Shown here: positions 46,770 through 59,300 of the stretch, piece by piece
Position numbering within the stretch: position 1 is the first letter of the stretch
Layout: every line of letters begins with the position of its first letter
Source: Argopecten irradians
Lineage: Eukaryota; Mollusca; Bivalvia; Pectinida; Pectinidae
Reading direction: 5' to 3'
DNA: 64,000 bases
Assembly: GCF_041381155.1 (NCBI RefSeq)
Contig: NC_091145.1
Span: forward strand, 39,695,882 to 39,759,881
Notes under the pieces: generated by a model
What the model saw: the letters and a program-made list of their open reading frames with translations, nothing else
The model's database searches: none
What the model was told of the DNA's origin: nothing
Position numbers and translations under genes: made by a program

Positions 46770-47660
46770 ATAGAATTCTTGTTTGAAATAAAACAAAATA
46801 ATACAAATATAGATATATCTACAATTATAGAGAATTCTTGTTTGAAAAAAAACAAAATAATACAAATATAGATATATCTACAATTATAGAGAATTCTTGT
46901 TTGAAATAAAACAAAATAATACAAATATAGATATATCTACAATTATAGAGAATTCTTGTTTGAAATTAAACAAAATAATACAAATATAGATATATCTACA
47001 ATTACAGAGAATTCTTGTTTGAAATTAAACAAAATAATACAAATATAGATATATCTACAATTATAGAGAATTCTTGTTTGAAATAAAACAAAATAATACA
47101 AATATAGATATATCTACAATTATAGAGAATTCTTGTTTGAAATAAAACAAAATAATACAAATATAGATATATCTACAATTATAGAGAATTCTTGTTTGAA
47201 ATAAAACAAAATAATACAAATATGGATATATCTACAATTATAGAGAATTCTTGCTTGAAATAAAACAAAATAATACAAATATGGATATATCAACAATTAT
47301 AGAGAATTCTTGTTTGAAATTAAACAAAATAATACAAATATGGATATATCTACAATTATAGAGAATTCTTGTTTGAAATTAAACAAAATAATCCAAATAT
47401 GGATATATCTACAATTATAGAGAATTCTTGTTTGAAATTAAACAAAATAATACAAATATGGATATATCTACAATTATAGAGAATTCTTGTTTGAAATTAA
47501 ACAAAATAATCCAAAAATGGATATATCTACAATTATAGAGAATTCTTGTTTGAAATTAAACAAAATAATCCAAATATGGATATATCTACAATTATAGAGA
47601 ATTCTTGTTTGAAATTAAACAAAATAATACTAATATGGATATATCTAAAATTATAGCGGT
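46770..47660. repeat. 59-bp minisatellite, about 15 copies
   Basis: The unit gagaattcttgtttgaaata plus aaacaaaataatacaaatat and agatatatctacaattata repeats with few changes. Early copies have tatagatata, later ones tatggatata, and the last ones aatccaaat, so the array grew directionally. Each copy carries GAATTC and the palindrome agatatatct. Confidence 0.97.
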
Positions 47661-49050
47661 TTTCTCCAGCTTTTATATAAAAGATAGTTACTAATTTTCG
47701 TTACATTCTTGTTAAACTGGTTGACATATTAAAAGATAAATCATTGGTAAGTTTGTATGAATAAGGAAATGAAATGAACGAATCACAATCTTGTAAGTGT
47801 CTCTGCTTTAACGATATATCCGTGATAATTCCACTTTGAAATTGAATGTTTTATCTGATTACGGCAATCAAACATCTATCTATCTTCGTCCTTCATCAGG
47901 AAATGAGAATCAGGTATAGCGAAGCGTTTTCATTGGTGGTTATTTCTTATATATAAAACAGTCTTATCCATCAAAGATATTAAACATTCATAAAGCGATC
48001 ATAGGATTGATTACAATCAAATAAAAGTTCTTAAATTATCTAAACACTCATCGATACTAAACACTGTAAATGACCATATTCAACAGATTTGAGATGCACT
48101 TCTTCACTGTCTACATAAGGAAATACTGCAGTATAATGTTATGATATCAATGAGGAGTCATTTAAAAAGTGATCAGCTTACATATTGCAGAATCTAAAAT
48201 ATTCAACACTTCGTACATAATTATTAATGATAATATTTTACATCTTCTTTCCTGCAACAGTACCTATTAAGAATAATCTTTTCTACCACAACACGTCGTG
48301 TTATTTCACTCTCATGCCAAATTGTATAAATGTGCTGGGTGTTGGATGTATATCTTGATAATATTCCACTACTGTAATTACACCTTCCGGTCTTTTGATT
48401 GGTTGAGATTATAAACATTTTTCGCATTGTCACGTCACAAATTGTAAAAGTAATCAATGATCGAATGACGTCATGTAGCTGTACTCCAATTGCTGTTGAC
48501 ACGGACGTGTTACGACGTCATGTTTCCGCATTCATAAAATACACTACCGACTCAAAATTCATAATTGTGCTTTGCCTATTAGTATATCTTGCTTGACGAG
48601 AAAGGACCCTGGGGATGATCGGCCGGACTTGGTTACAATGGTTAGATTTGGCGGGATGTAGATGTCACTTTGCCGTTAACATGTCCGAATGTAATTCGAC
48701 AATAATTATTCAAGTACCTAAAAGACGTTCGTGTTTTGATATAATTTGCTTTTATGGAAACGTACACTTTGGATTTAAATTTGAAAATAAATGACGCAAC
48801 ATAACATATCCCAAATAAAAATATGACAGTACACAAAACAATCAACCCAAACTTGTAGAGACATAAAATGGAAAGAAAGGTCATGCGATTCTCCGTCATA
48901 AAGTGTTGTTAACATAACGATATAAGACAAAATAAACAGAAAATGTCAATGGTAAATAATAGGTGTGTGACGGAAAAAATATGCATTTATCTTAAACGTA
49001 ATTGACAAATACCATAATGATTCCCGGGAAAAAATGAATTATGCGATTAT
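47661..49050. other. No supported gene; possible interspersed repeat at 48370-48600
   Basis: The stretch 48370-48600 (ttgattggttgagattataa, cacgtcacaaattgt, gaatgacgtcatgtagctgt, gacgtcatgtttcc) has the TGACGTCA and ccaat-like layout of the repeats at 2390 and 16715 but only weak shared sequence. Confidence 0.3.
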
Positions 49051-49084
49051 ATATATATATTTTTTTTTGGGGGGGGGGGGGGGT
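49050..49084. repeat. Low-complexity tract: (TA)n, T run, G run
   Basis: An AT dinucleotide run, then about ten T, then about fourteen G. The G run is likely polymorphic or prone to sequencing error. Confidence 0.95.
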
Positions 49085-49919
49085 TAAAGAGCCTCTGTTA
49101 TTTGTACGAAACTAAACTTCAGTAAACTATTGAAAATCAAACGTTTTGATGAATTAGATTGTGAAAATTATTCAATAATGAGGAAAAACGGTATAAAGCT
49201 AGTATATTAATAATCCGAAATAAAAGGCCAAAATAAATTCAAAGTAAAATCAAAATCATTTCTTTGGAATATATATTCAGCCACTATAGGGCCTTCTTCA
49301 GTCCGAAATAACAGTCCGAGATAAACATGCGTAATGCTTTAAAGGTATTGAAATTACGACATTTATAACTTAATGAAGCTTTAAACAGTTTTTAACCGAA
49401 AAAAAACATTTAATTACTTACCTTCGGGTTATCATTTTTAAGTAGATAAAAAACATAATATATTCATGATTAATGAGCTATACTTCTCTTCTAATGATTC
49501 AAGTCTTGGTCCCTCATGGTTGCCATGGTTAAGAAAAAAATGGTTTGTTTGTCACACTATTGACAGTAAAATTTTCATAATGCAATTACATTCTAATAAA
49601 ATCGTAAATAACTCGTTCTTTAATTAGTAGAAAGAGTATGATTAACCGAATAGCGTTATGTCACATCATATTGTGTTTATTTTTTCTCTAAAGAGTTCTA
49701 GAACGTTCTAACTGAATGGGAAAGTGTTGTAACAACAAATCGACTGACCCTGTAACACACATTCTGTGTATAGCTCGCAGGTGTTAACAAGATGGATGGA
49801 GGTGTAAATAAGGTCATTGTTTCTGCCTCGTCGGGGCTCTATGCCTGGTTTACCAGTGATGATTTGTGGCCTGTAGTTCATTCACTATATCGAAATAATT
49901 CACTTCCGAGATTCAGTAA
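49085..49919. other. No supported gene
   Basis: AT-rich. An open frame starting ATG 49792 (MDGGVNKVIVSASSGLYAWF) runs into the following array; its first 30 codons are outside the repeat, but there is no family match or splice support. Confidence 0.35.
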
Positions 49920-49954
49920 GATGTATCGGTCTAAAACACTGAGTAAAACAGCAC

Positions 49955-50935
49955 ACGAGTCTTGTGTCCTGGCCTTGGCCAAAATACAGGGATTTAAAAC
50001 ACCTGTTGTGTCTAAGTAGGGTGTAGAATTCTAGCTGGTGGCCTTTGGCCAAATATAGGGTTGTAGTGTCTTGGAATTTTATAAAACACCAGTCTTGTGT
50101 CCTCTGGCCAAAATCCAGGTGTACAGGGCTGTTGTGTCTAAGTAGGGGTGTAATTCTAGCTGGTTCCTTGGCCAAATACAGGGTTGTAGTGTCTTGAGGT
50201 ATTATAAACAGGTCCTGTGTCCTCTGGCCAAAATACAGGGCTGTAGTGTCTTAGTAGGTGATTCTAGCTGTACTGCAAACAGGTGTAGTGTCTTGTAGTT
50301 AGTCTGTGTGCCTTGGCCAAAATACAGGGTGTGTGTCTAAGTAGGGTGTAGAATTCTAGCTGGTGGCCTTGGCCAAATAAGGGTTGTAGTGTCTTGTTTA
50401 TAAACACAGTCTTGTGTCCTCTGGCCAAAATACAGGGCTGTTGTGTCTAAGTAGGGTGTAGAATTCTAGCTGGTGGCCTTGGCCAAATACAGGGTTGTAG
50501 TGTCTTGGTATGGTATAATACACCAGTCTTGTGTCCTCTGGCCAAAATACAGGGCTGTAGTGTCTTAGTAGGGTGTAGAATTCTAGCTGGTGGCCTTGGC
50601 CAAATACAGGGTTGTAGTGTCTTGGTAGGGTGTAGAATTCTAGCTGGTGGCCTTGGCCAAATACAGGGTTGTAGTGTCTTGGTATGGTATAATACACCAG
50701 TCTTGTGTCCTCTGGCCTAAATACAGGGCTGTAGTGTCTTAGTAGGGTATTGAGTTCTAGCTGAAGTCCTTTTGCCAAATACAAAAAAGTCTGTAGTGTC
50801 TTGGTATGGTATAGTACACCAGTCTGGCGTCCTCTGGCCAAAATACAGGGCTGTAGTGTCTTAGTAGGGTGTAGAATTCTAGCTGGTATCCTCTGGCCAA
50901 AGACAGGGCTGTAGTGTCTTAGTAGGGTATAGTGT
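49955..50935. repeat. Dimeric minisatellite, ~58+59 bp units
   Basis: Two related half-units alternate: one with cctctggccaaaatacaggg and agggtgtagaattctagctg, the other with ccttggccaaatacagggtt and tatggtataatacaccagtc. Indels break the early copies. Open frames in it (71-147 codons) are artefacts. Confidence 0.92.
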
Positions 50936-51410
50936 GTTTGTTTGTTTGATTAATTAATGTCCATTTACCAGCCAAGGTCATGTAAGGACGATGCGAAGTG
51001 CAGATTTTGGGAGACTGGGGTATGTTCGTGTTGTGTCTTCTTGTATACTGGAACTATTGCCCTTTTTATAGTGCTATATCACTGAAGCATGCCGCAGAAG
51101 ATACCAAGCAACAATACCCACCCGGTCACATTATACTGACAACGGGCGAACCAGTCGTCCTACTTCCGGTATACTGAGCTCTAAGCAGGAGCAGAAACTA
51201 ACACTTTTATTCGGTGTGTCTCGGCCAGGGGACAGAACCCAGAGCCGATCTCACAGGGACGAGCACTCCACAAAAGGCCAAAAGTGGGGCGATGTCAAGG
51301 GAAGAATAACGTCAGTTAGTAGGAAGAGAAAAGATCCTGAATATAGTCTCCTTTTACTATCATGAAATAGGGGCAGCAGCTAAAGCCCCACCAGAGGGAT
51401 ATAGTAAGTT
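50936..51410. mobile_element. Interspersed bivalve-type repeat
   Basis: It contains ccggtcacattatactgaca, cgggcgaaccagtcgtccta, tctcggccaggggacagaac and ccagagccgatctcac. These phrases are remembered as a very common repeat of scallop and oyster genomes, class unsettled. It is GC-richer than its surroundings. Just after it a piece of the flanking array motif returns (cctctggtcaaaatacaaaa, 51419), so it may have inserted into the array. Confidence 0.5.
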
Positions 51411-51439
51411 AAAGAACACCTCTGGTCAAAATACAAAAA

Positions 51440-52085
51440 AAAATGCTTTCGTTGAATATCAATTTACACGTCAAATAAAATAATTCTTTTAATTCATATT
51501 TAAAATTTATTCTGTTGAAATGAACTAAGCAAGTATCTGCATAAATGCATATTTAAAAACTCAAAATAAAAAAATCCCCAAAAATCGAGTTACACATTAA
51601 TTTAGATGTGATTTACATCATCACTGGATATTACCTTAAGGTCACGTGACATAACCACCGGTCGTGTGACTTTACCACTAGGTCACGTGAATGTGAGGTC
51701 TGTCCTCTGACATTTACATTTTGGAACTGTCAACATACGTGTCATGTAACTTCACGTAAAAACCGCATGTCTATAGATCTCGTCCATTCATGCTTTATAT
51801 GACCTGCATCATAAGTGAAAGGTAGAAACCAGATCATTTGAAATTCAAAACTCATTTTTGAATGGAATCGGCATTTGATATGAGTATCGTACAACCGAAT
51901 TTCCATATGTGAGCTGTCACATAATTCAGACAGAGTCTAGGAACAGATCATGAACGGAAATGACATAATTTATGTTTCCTGTTGCCCCATGTGAAACACA
52001 ATAACAAATTCTGACATTAGCATCATCGCGATGGTAACTTCATTTTAATTTAACTAAGGAATGACAAATTGAACAAAGTATTAAT
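51440..52085. other. No supported gene
   Basis: AT-rich. Three ggtcacgtga-like phrases at 51641-51690 form a loose repeat. Confidence 0.4.
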
Positions 52086-52243
52086 ACTATAATACGAAAA
52101 AGCACGAAACATACTATAATACGAAAAAGCACGAAACACTATAATACGAAAAAGCACGAAACACTATAATACGAAAAAGCACGAAACATACTATAATACG
52201 AAAAAGCACGAAACATACTATAATACGAAAAAGCACGAAACAT
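52086..52243. repeat. 25/27-bp tandem repeat, six copies
   Basis: The unit actataatacgaaaaagcac plus gaaac, with or without a trailing at. Copies are otherwise identical, so the array is young. Confidence 0.95.
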
Positions 52244-53740
52244 TACATTCATAACTACACGTTATCATCTGTAATTTTTCTTTTGTTCAACAAATAATAT
52301 ATCGTGCAACTTTACATAGTACTTCCTGCGCTTGCGAGTATACTGCAACTTATACTTTTCAGCACAGAAAATGTGAAAACAACTCCCCAAACCCCAACAG
52401 CTACACGCTAACGACCAATACTACTTTATCTAAAAAGCATCATGTTTGTAGACCATCTAGCGTATACGTCAATCTCTGACAGTTATCAACATTGTATTTG
52501 TTTCATTGTTGATAAAATGACACTATTTGTCAATAACAAAAAACACTTATTGTCATTGAAAATGAAATAAACATTTCTTCTTTAACAGTAAAAACGCAAG
52601 ATGCAAGATGTTGTGAATACAAAGATGTTGTGGAGACAAATCAAAATAGTGTTATCCTAACAGCAGCTGATAAAAATAAATCATTATCTGGTTATCTAAA
52701 ACTTGAAACATGTTTCCGTAAATGGTGTTCATGGATTGAATATCTCCTGTGTGCGATTTAAACTACGAATATTATTCAGAAACCACTATATACGTATCAA
52801 TAATATCTAAGTGAGTTATCTATATTCTTGTTGTGTAGGAGGACAGTTGATGTATCTACCAATACACTATTATACGTTTTAAACATGACGGGGGAGGCTA
52901 CTGTCAAACACCAATAAACTACCAAAACATGCCAAATAGTTTCGGTTAATAGTGAAAGGGTTTCCCCGTAACCTTCAATTTAACAATGTCTTCTGTTATC
53001 TATATGATCGATTGTATCTTTATGTGTTGATAGTTTATGATAAAATACATTGATTAATCGTTGTAATCCGTATAACGTATGGCGGTTGATGGTGAAATAC
53101 GACTACCGTGCGATAGGAGCTTATTAGGATGAACGCATGCACACGAATATTCTAATACCTGCACATTCCTTCACGAGTTGGTCATTAACCTTCCGAGACA
53201 CGTATATAGATATCGATGAGTTTATCGTTTTCTAAAGCGTGTAGGAGGATTAATTAACATTCAATACATTCAAGACAAAGCTAGATATAGAAAACTGGAT
53301 TTTAAAATTATCACAGTAATTTCTTACATGGATTCATTACTTTCTGGACTTTTTATGGTGATAAATACTGCCTTTATTATACGAGGGATATTTAAATTTC
53401 AGTCCACCTTTATTAATTCACATATTGCATTTACTTTTATTTGATAAAATAACTCGGTATTTCAATCATTATTTTAAGTATTTAGATTCATTGGAATAGT
53501 TTATGACTGTCGTGGATAAATTTAGAAATGTGTACTACCTTAATGCTTTTATTTTAACGACTTTTTGAAATATTATTAAAGTAACAATATATCTGAACGG
53601 AGTATCCGGTTTTCGTTTCATTAAAATACATTAATTTAATTAATTTATCATTGTTTCGTGTTGAAATCTGTGTTGCCTTGCAGCAATAAACTTTTTCTAG
53701 TTCCGAATAATTTATGGTTGTTTAAATCTTTAAATGAAAC
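52244..53740. other. No supported gene
   Basis: AT-rich, no arrays or recognised domains. Confidence 0.4.
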
Positions 53741-53744
53741 TTAT

Positions 53745-54670
53745 ATATCATGCAAACTTGAGAAAAAAAAATCCGAAATATCCTTCCCTCAAATGTCACC
53801 TAACTTGCAAACTTAAAAAAAAAATCCGAAGTATCCTTTCCTAAAATGTCACCTATCTTGCAAACTTAAAGATAATCCGGGATAGCCTTCCCTAAATGTC
53901 ACCTATCTTGCAAACTTAAAACAAAATCCGAAATATCCTTCCCTAAAATGTCACTTATCTTGCAAACTTAAAGATAATCCGGGATAGCCTTCCCTAAATG
54001 TCACCTATCTTGCGAACTTAAAACAAAATCCGAAATATCCTTCCCTAAAATGTCACCTATCTTGCAAACTTAAACGTAATCCGGAACACCTTTCCTAAAA
54101 TGTCACCTATCTTGCAAATTTTACAATAATCCGGAATATCCTTCCCTAAAATGTCACCTATCTTGCAAACTTAAAATAAAATCCGAAATATCCTTCCCTA
54201 AAATGTCACCTATCTTGCGAACTTAAAAAAACCCGAATTATCCTTCCCTCAAATGTCACCTAACTTGCAAACTTAAAAAAACCCGAATTATCCTTCCCTA
54301 AAATGTCACCTATCTTGCAAACTTTAAAAAAACACGAAATATTCTTCCCTAAATGTCACCTATCTTGCAAACTTAAAAATAATCCTGAATATCCTTCCCT
54401 TAAATGTCACCTATCTTGCAAATTTAAAAATAATCCGGAATATCCTTCCCTAAAATGTCATCTATCTTGCAAATTTAAAAATAATCCGGAATATCCTTCC
54501 CTAAAATGTCATCTTTCTTGCAAACTTAAAACTAATCCTGAATATCTTTCTCTAAAATGTCACCTATCTTGCAAATTTAAAAATAATCCGGAATATCCTT
54601 CCCTAAAATGTCACCTAACTTGCAAATTTAAAAATAATCCGGAATATCCTTCCCTAAAATGTCACCTGTT
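53745..54670. repeat. 51-bp minisatellite, about 18 copies
   Basis: The unit aaaatgtcacctatcttgca plus aacttaaaaataatccggaa and tatccttccct. Early copies vary in the A-run (aaaaaaaatccgaa, gataatccggg), later ones are regular. The 137-codon frame at 54303-54716 is a repeat artefact (17-residue period). Confidence 0.95.
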
Positions 54671-56332
54671 TTACTATTATTTAATGTGCTCTTCCCGGAA
54701 CATGTGTACGCCATAATATATACAACATATCATGCAAATTTAAATTACACAAAAAATATGGCCGAATATTTCCGTTTAAGAAGATGATGACTACTGTATT
54801 TGACGTCAGTATATCACATGTCCCCAAAATAAAAAAAAAATATATAAAAATAAAAAAAGCAAACATATTAATGATAAGAAATAATTGCTACTTGTTTTCT
54901 GTACGGTTTTATACACCTATCCGAAGACAATTAAGGGTCGAAGGTACAAAAACACATATTAGCATGTTCTGGATTTATGCGTACACTTTTAATGACTAGG
55001 TCAGTTAATTAATGAGTTGAGCGAGGCGAGAAGTGGAAGGAAGTCTCGCCTTAAGTGGAAGTTCTACTATGAGATTTGATATCGAAAGCCTTGTCGACTT
55101 AATGCTGATATTTGAAACAATGTATGTTTATAAAGTTATAATCTAATGCCGATTTCAGGAAATGTTGATATAGTACTGAGTGACTATTTTTTTTTTTTTT
55201 TTTTGTTTTTTTTTTACTTGACCAAGTTTTTTTTTTTTTTTACTTGACCAAGTCTGTTGTTACTTTCGCTTATATTCATTATGTTAAAGAAAGAAGTTGA
55301 AAAGATATTCTCTTTGCAACTGATTACATCATTGTACAAAATATTTATAATTTATTTCAGCAAAATAATTAATTCGCGGAAAATTAAAATTTTCTACATT
55401 ATCACTCAGGTTTTTAGAGAGAATTATGGTCCTGATATGATTGTTTGAGTGTTTGTATTTCTGATGATATACAGCTGCTAATGTATACATAAGTATATTC
55501 ATCTTGTATATTATCAACAGTCGTATCCATATAATACTGATAAATGTGTATTTCATTGTAATCATAGTTGTGTATAGATCCCGGTGCAATATGCAATTGT
55601 CAGTTTCAATAAGGACATGCTTTATTTGGATAGATCCTGATGAAATATGTAATTGCCAGTTTCAATAAGGACATGCTTTAATTATATAGGTTTATCTTGG
55701 TGAAAAAACATTAATTTCAAGTATGAATTACACATAAATTGCCTTGAGTTATTCTGAATACATATATGAAAACATTTTAAGTAATTTCAAAATTAAATAT
55801 CATTTTTTAAGAAGATGAATTTATCTGCTTACGGTCTAATGACCTTTTTAGGAATAGCTGTACTCGATTCAGCATTCCCGTACATTTCTAATCGTAAGAT
55901 TGAGTCCTCCAGGGTTCAAACTTAATTAAATCAAACTGTCAATGAGAAGAGATTAAACTTTCCGACAAAAGAAAAGAAGATGTATCATTTGAATTATTCA
56001 TAGGCCTAGGTATGGTCCCTCGGCAGCTGTGACATAGCCTAGGCGATACGATGGGTCACATTAGATAGCAGAGCAGATGAAGTGAAGCGTCAGCATAAAT
56101 GCCTCATCCAGAGTAGATACACATTCTGTTACGGTGCATGTGTTTGACTCAGGAATGTGCATATAGCTGTTTACCTTAACGGATATATCATCTTCTTCGA
56201 CCATAGAAAATAGCCAGGTATTTTATTCATTCTTCACTAGAAAATCAGCTAATTAGTATTATAAATGATTGGTATGATATGTAAAAAAATAATTTTAAAT
56301 TATACAACTATTGTTACCTTCAATGATTTCAG
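54671..56332. other. Upstream region of the chitin-binding gene; short repeats
   Basis: Poly-T tracts occupy 55188-55245. A 56-bp direct duplication (tagatcccggtgcaatatgc at 55575, tagatcctgatgaaatatgt at 55631) is present. A possible 5' untranslated exon ends near 56218 (aaaatagccag|gtattt). No TATA box is convincing. Confidence 0.45.
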
Positions 56333-56339
56333 ACGCCAT

Positions 56340-59300
56340 ATGATGGGTTACCTATTGACAGTGACGGTAATGGCAGTGCTGCTCCTGGCTGTGCAGTACA
56401 CGGTCTGTGCTCCGGCTACTCCCGACAACCACTCTACCTCCTCCAAGTCTAGACATACTCGCTCTACCCACACTGCATCTCAGAATTCCATTCGATCATC
56501 TACCTCGACAACTGCTTCCATGCCTCAGGACGCGCCTGTCACCACACAGAAATCCACTAGCCCTCCTTTACGCGTTACCCGGTCGTCTACGTTAGAGCCA
56601 TCCTCTACCACTCTGTCCTCGTCTGATCCAGGTACTTTTAATTACCTCCTTATTTACCTCTTCAGGACGGTACATTCGATGATAAAGGAACTTACTTCAT
56701 TCATCTAATATTTTAATGTATAAAATAACTCTCTTATGTGTTTCCATTGTAGAGCTTTTAAACGTTTGCGTTGTTTGACCTAGATTAACATGTCGTTGAT
56801 AAAGCAACAGATAGCATCCATCTGTAATTCTAATCATTCACACACTTAATTTTTTTTATCAACATTTCTTCATTGTTTCACTCATGACATTACCGCCTTG
56901 TTTCACACATTTGTCTCGATTTCAATCATTCAGTCATGTTTAATTTTTTACTCAAAGATTGCATGCATAGACCACATCCAACCAACCCAAGACTGTTTGA
57001 AATTGCGCGAACCCCGAATGACTTCGAGGGTGAATACCAATCATGTGCCTCCACGCTAGTGTGGAACCAGGCCACGTGCGCGTGCGACTGGCCAACACAA
57101 GTTTCCTTAAAGGACCCAATGTGTGGAGAGTACCGGAAACACCCGGATAAGAAGCGGCCCTGGATGTATCAGAGACTGGTCAACACGGAATGGATCAATT
57201 ACTCGTGTAGTGTGTTTATACGGGGACTGTTCTCAGAAAGAACCTGTAAATGTGATTATGGAATCCTCGTAGATACAAACCCTGCTATTGAAATTCCGAA
57301 AACGGATCCCATACCAAAACGTGAGTACATGATTTTGCAAAATTTCAAAACAACGATTATAAATGTAAACGTCTATCATTTGGAATTTGAACTTGACCCA
57401 GATTTTGAACATGCATAGTTTCCTGATAGAAATCCGTGGCTTGTCATTCTTTAGGTTATTGGTATACCTGAGCTGGGAACCATATAACTCAGAAGTGATA
57501 CTCCAATACGACAGAAAGACATTGCCATAAAAGCGTCTCTTTCTGAGACTTTTCCATAAAATACTAAATTAATATCCGAAGCACTTTACTTGCACGACAC
57601 AAATGCATTGTCTTAAAAGCGTCTCTTTCTGATACTTTTCCATACAATATCACACTTATATCAGTTTACCTTTCGTATTATTGATAATAATATCGACGTC
57701 TAATAAACATTTGCGTATCTATCATAAGTACAGATGCAATTTCAATAATTTTGATTGTCGAATGTGCCATAGGGTATACGTAAATAAATAGGAAACAAAG
57801 CTTACGGTGACAATCATTTCTCTCTTTTAAGTTTAATATGTTTAATGAAGACTTGTTAAATGTATCATTTTTATTTTATAATCATATGACAAGTAATTGA
57901 TAATCATTATTCACTTGTCATATGATTACATGAAATAAAATAAAATGTCAATGACACATTAACGACATGAACTGTCGTTAACCGTCAGTTTAGTATTTGG
58001 TGCGAATACAATAAGTTTGAAGGTTAGTTATAACACAATTTCGTGTTCCATTGTAGAGAAAAGCAAGTGCGTGGTTGTCGCCAATATTACTATGAACAGA
58101 AATATCAAGGATGACAGCGGTGGTCACTTGTCTTTATCACGTAACCCTCGTATAATGATCACCAACACTGTCAAGGGATCTAAAGGCGGAGCGGCACTCA
58201 TGCGCAGGTCACCCATCCAAGTCGATTCGTTCTATGCAAATGATCTGACCGACACTGTACGTTTTGCATTTAATTTCAAAGTGCACCGAAACAGTGTGAA
58301 TTCCAGACGACATATGGTGTTGATGAGCAATGGATGTTGGTCTACATCTACGTCTAGGAGGTACAAAATCAGACCCTCTGTAGAGGTGCGATTCAGACCA
58401 TTCGACCAGACGCTCAGCATATCATTTGAAACATTTGGAAATCGTATCATCAAAAACATCAGAGCAAATCGAGTAAGTACTATAATATCACACACCAAGA
58501 GTTCAGTTTTTCAGACAATAATTAATCTATAATAGACAAAACGTTTGGCTTTTAGAAAAAAAAAGTGTTCAAAACAATAAAAACATAAAGTGTAATCAAT
58601 ATCATGGAGATAATCATACTTATTTTGTTAAAATGATTATCTTCTTGAACAAATGGACTGTAATACCGGGATACATCATGCGTGTAACGTTCGTATTTGT
58701 GATGTTGTCTTATACAATTTGTTTATATGACATTGATTAGGACAGGGACGGTTGGTATAAAGTGGTGCTGTACCTGTAACGTTCGTATTTGTGATGTTGT
58801 CTTATTTGTTTATATGACATTGATTAGGACAGGGACGGTTGGTATAAAGTGGTGCTGTACCTGTAACGTTCGTATTTGTGATGTTGTCTTATTTGTTTAT
58901 ATGACATTGATTAGGACAGGGACGGTTGGTATAAAGTGGTGCTGTACCTGTAACGTTCGTATTTGTGATGTTGTCTTATTTGTTTATATGACATTGATTA
59001 GGACAGGGACGGTTGGTATAAAGTGGTGCTGTACCTGTAACGTTCGTATTTGTGATGTTGTCTTATTTGTTTATATGACATTGATTAGGACAGGGACGGT
59101 TGGTATAAAGTGGTGCTGTACCTGTAACGTTCGTATTTGTGATGTTGTCTTATATAATTTGTTTATATGACATTGATTAGGACAGGGACGGTTGGTATAA
59201 AGTGGTGCTGTACCTGTAACGTTCGTATTTGTGATGTTGTCTTATATAATTTGTTTATATGACATTGATTAGGACAGGGACGGTTGGTATAAGGTGGTGC

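Noticed and set aside
54303..54716. 137-codon Cys/His-containing repeat frame resembling zinc fingers
   Set aside because: 51-bp satellite artefact; earlier copies are out of frame and no start or splice context exists.
58232..58498. 88-codon minus-strand frame
   Set aside because: Antisense of exon 3 of the chitin-binding gene.
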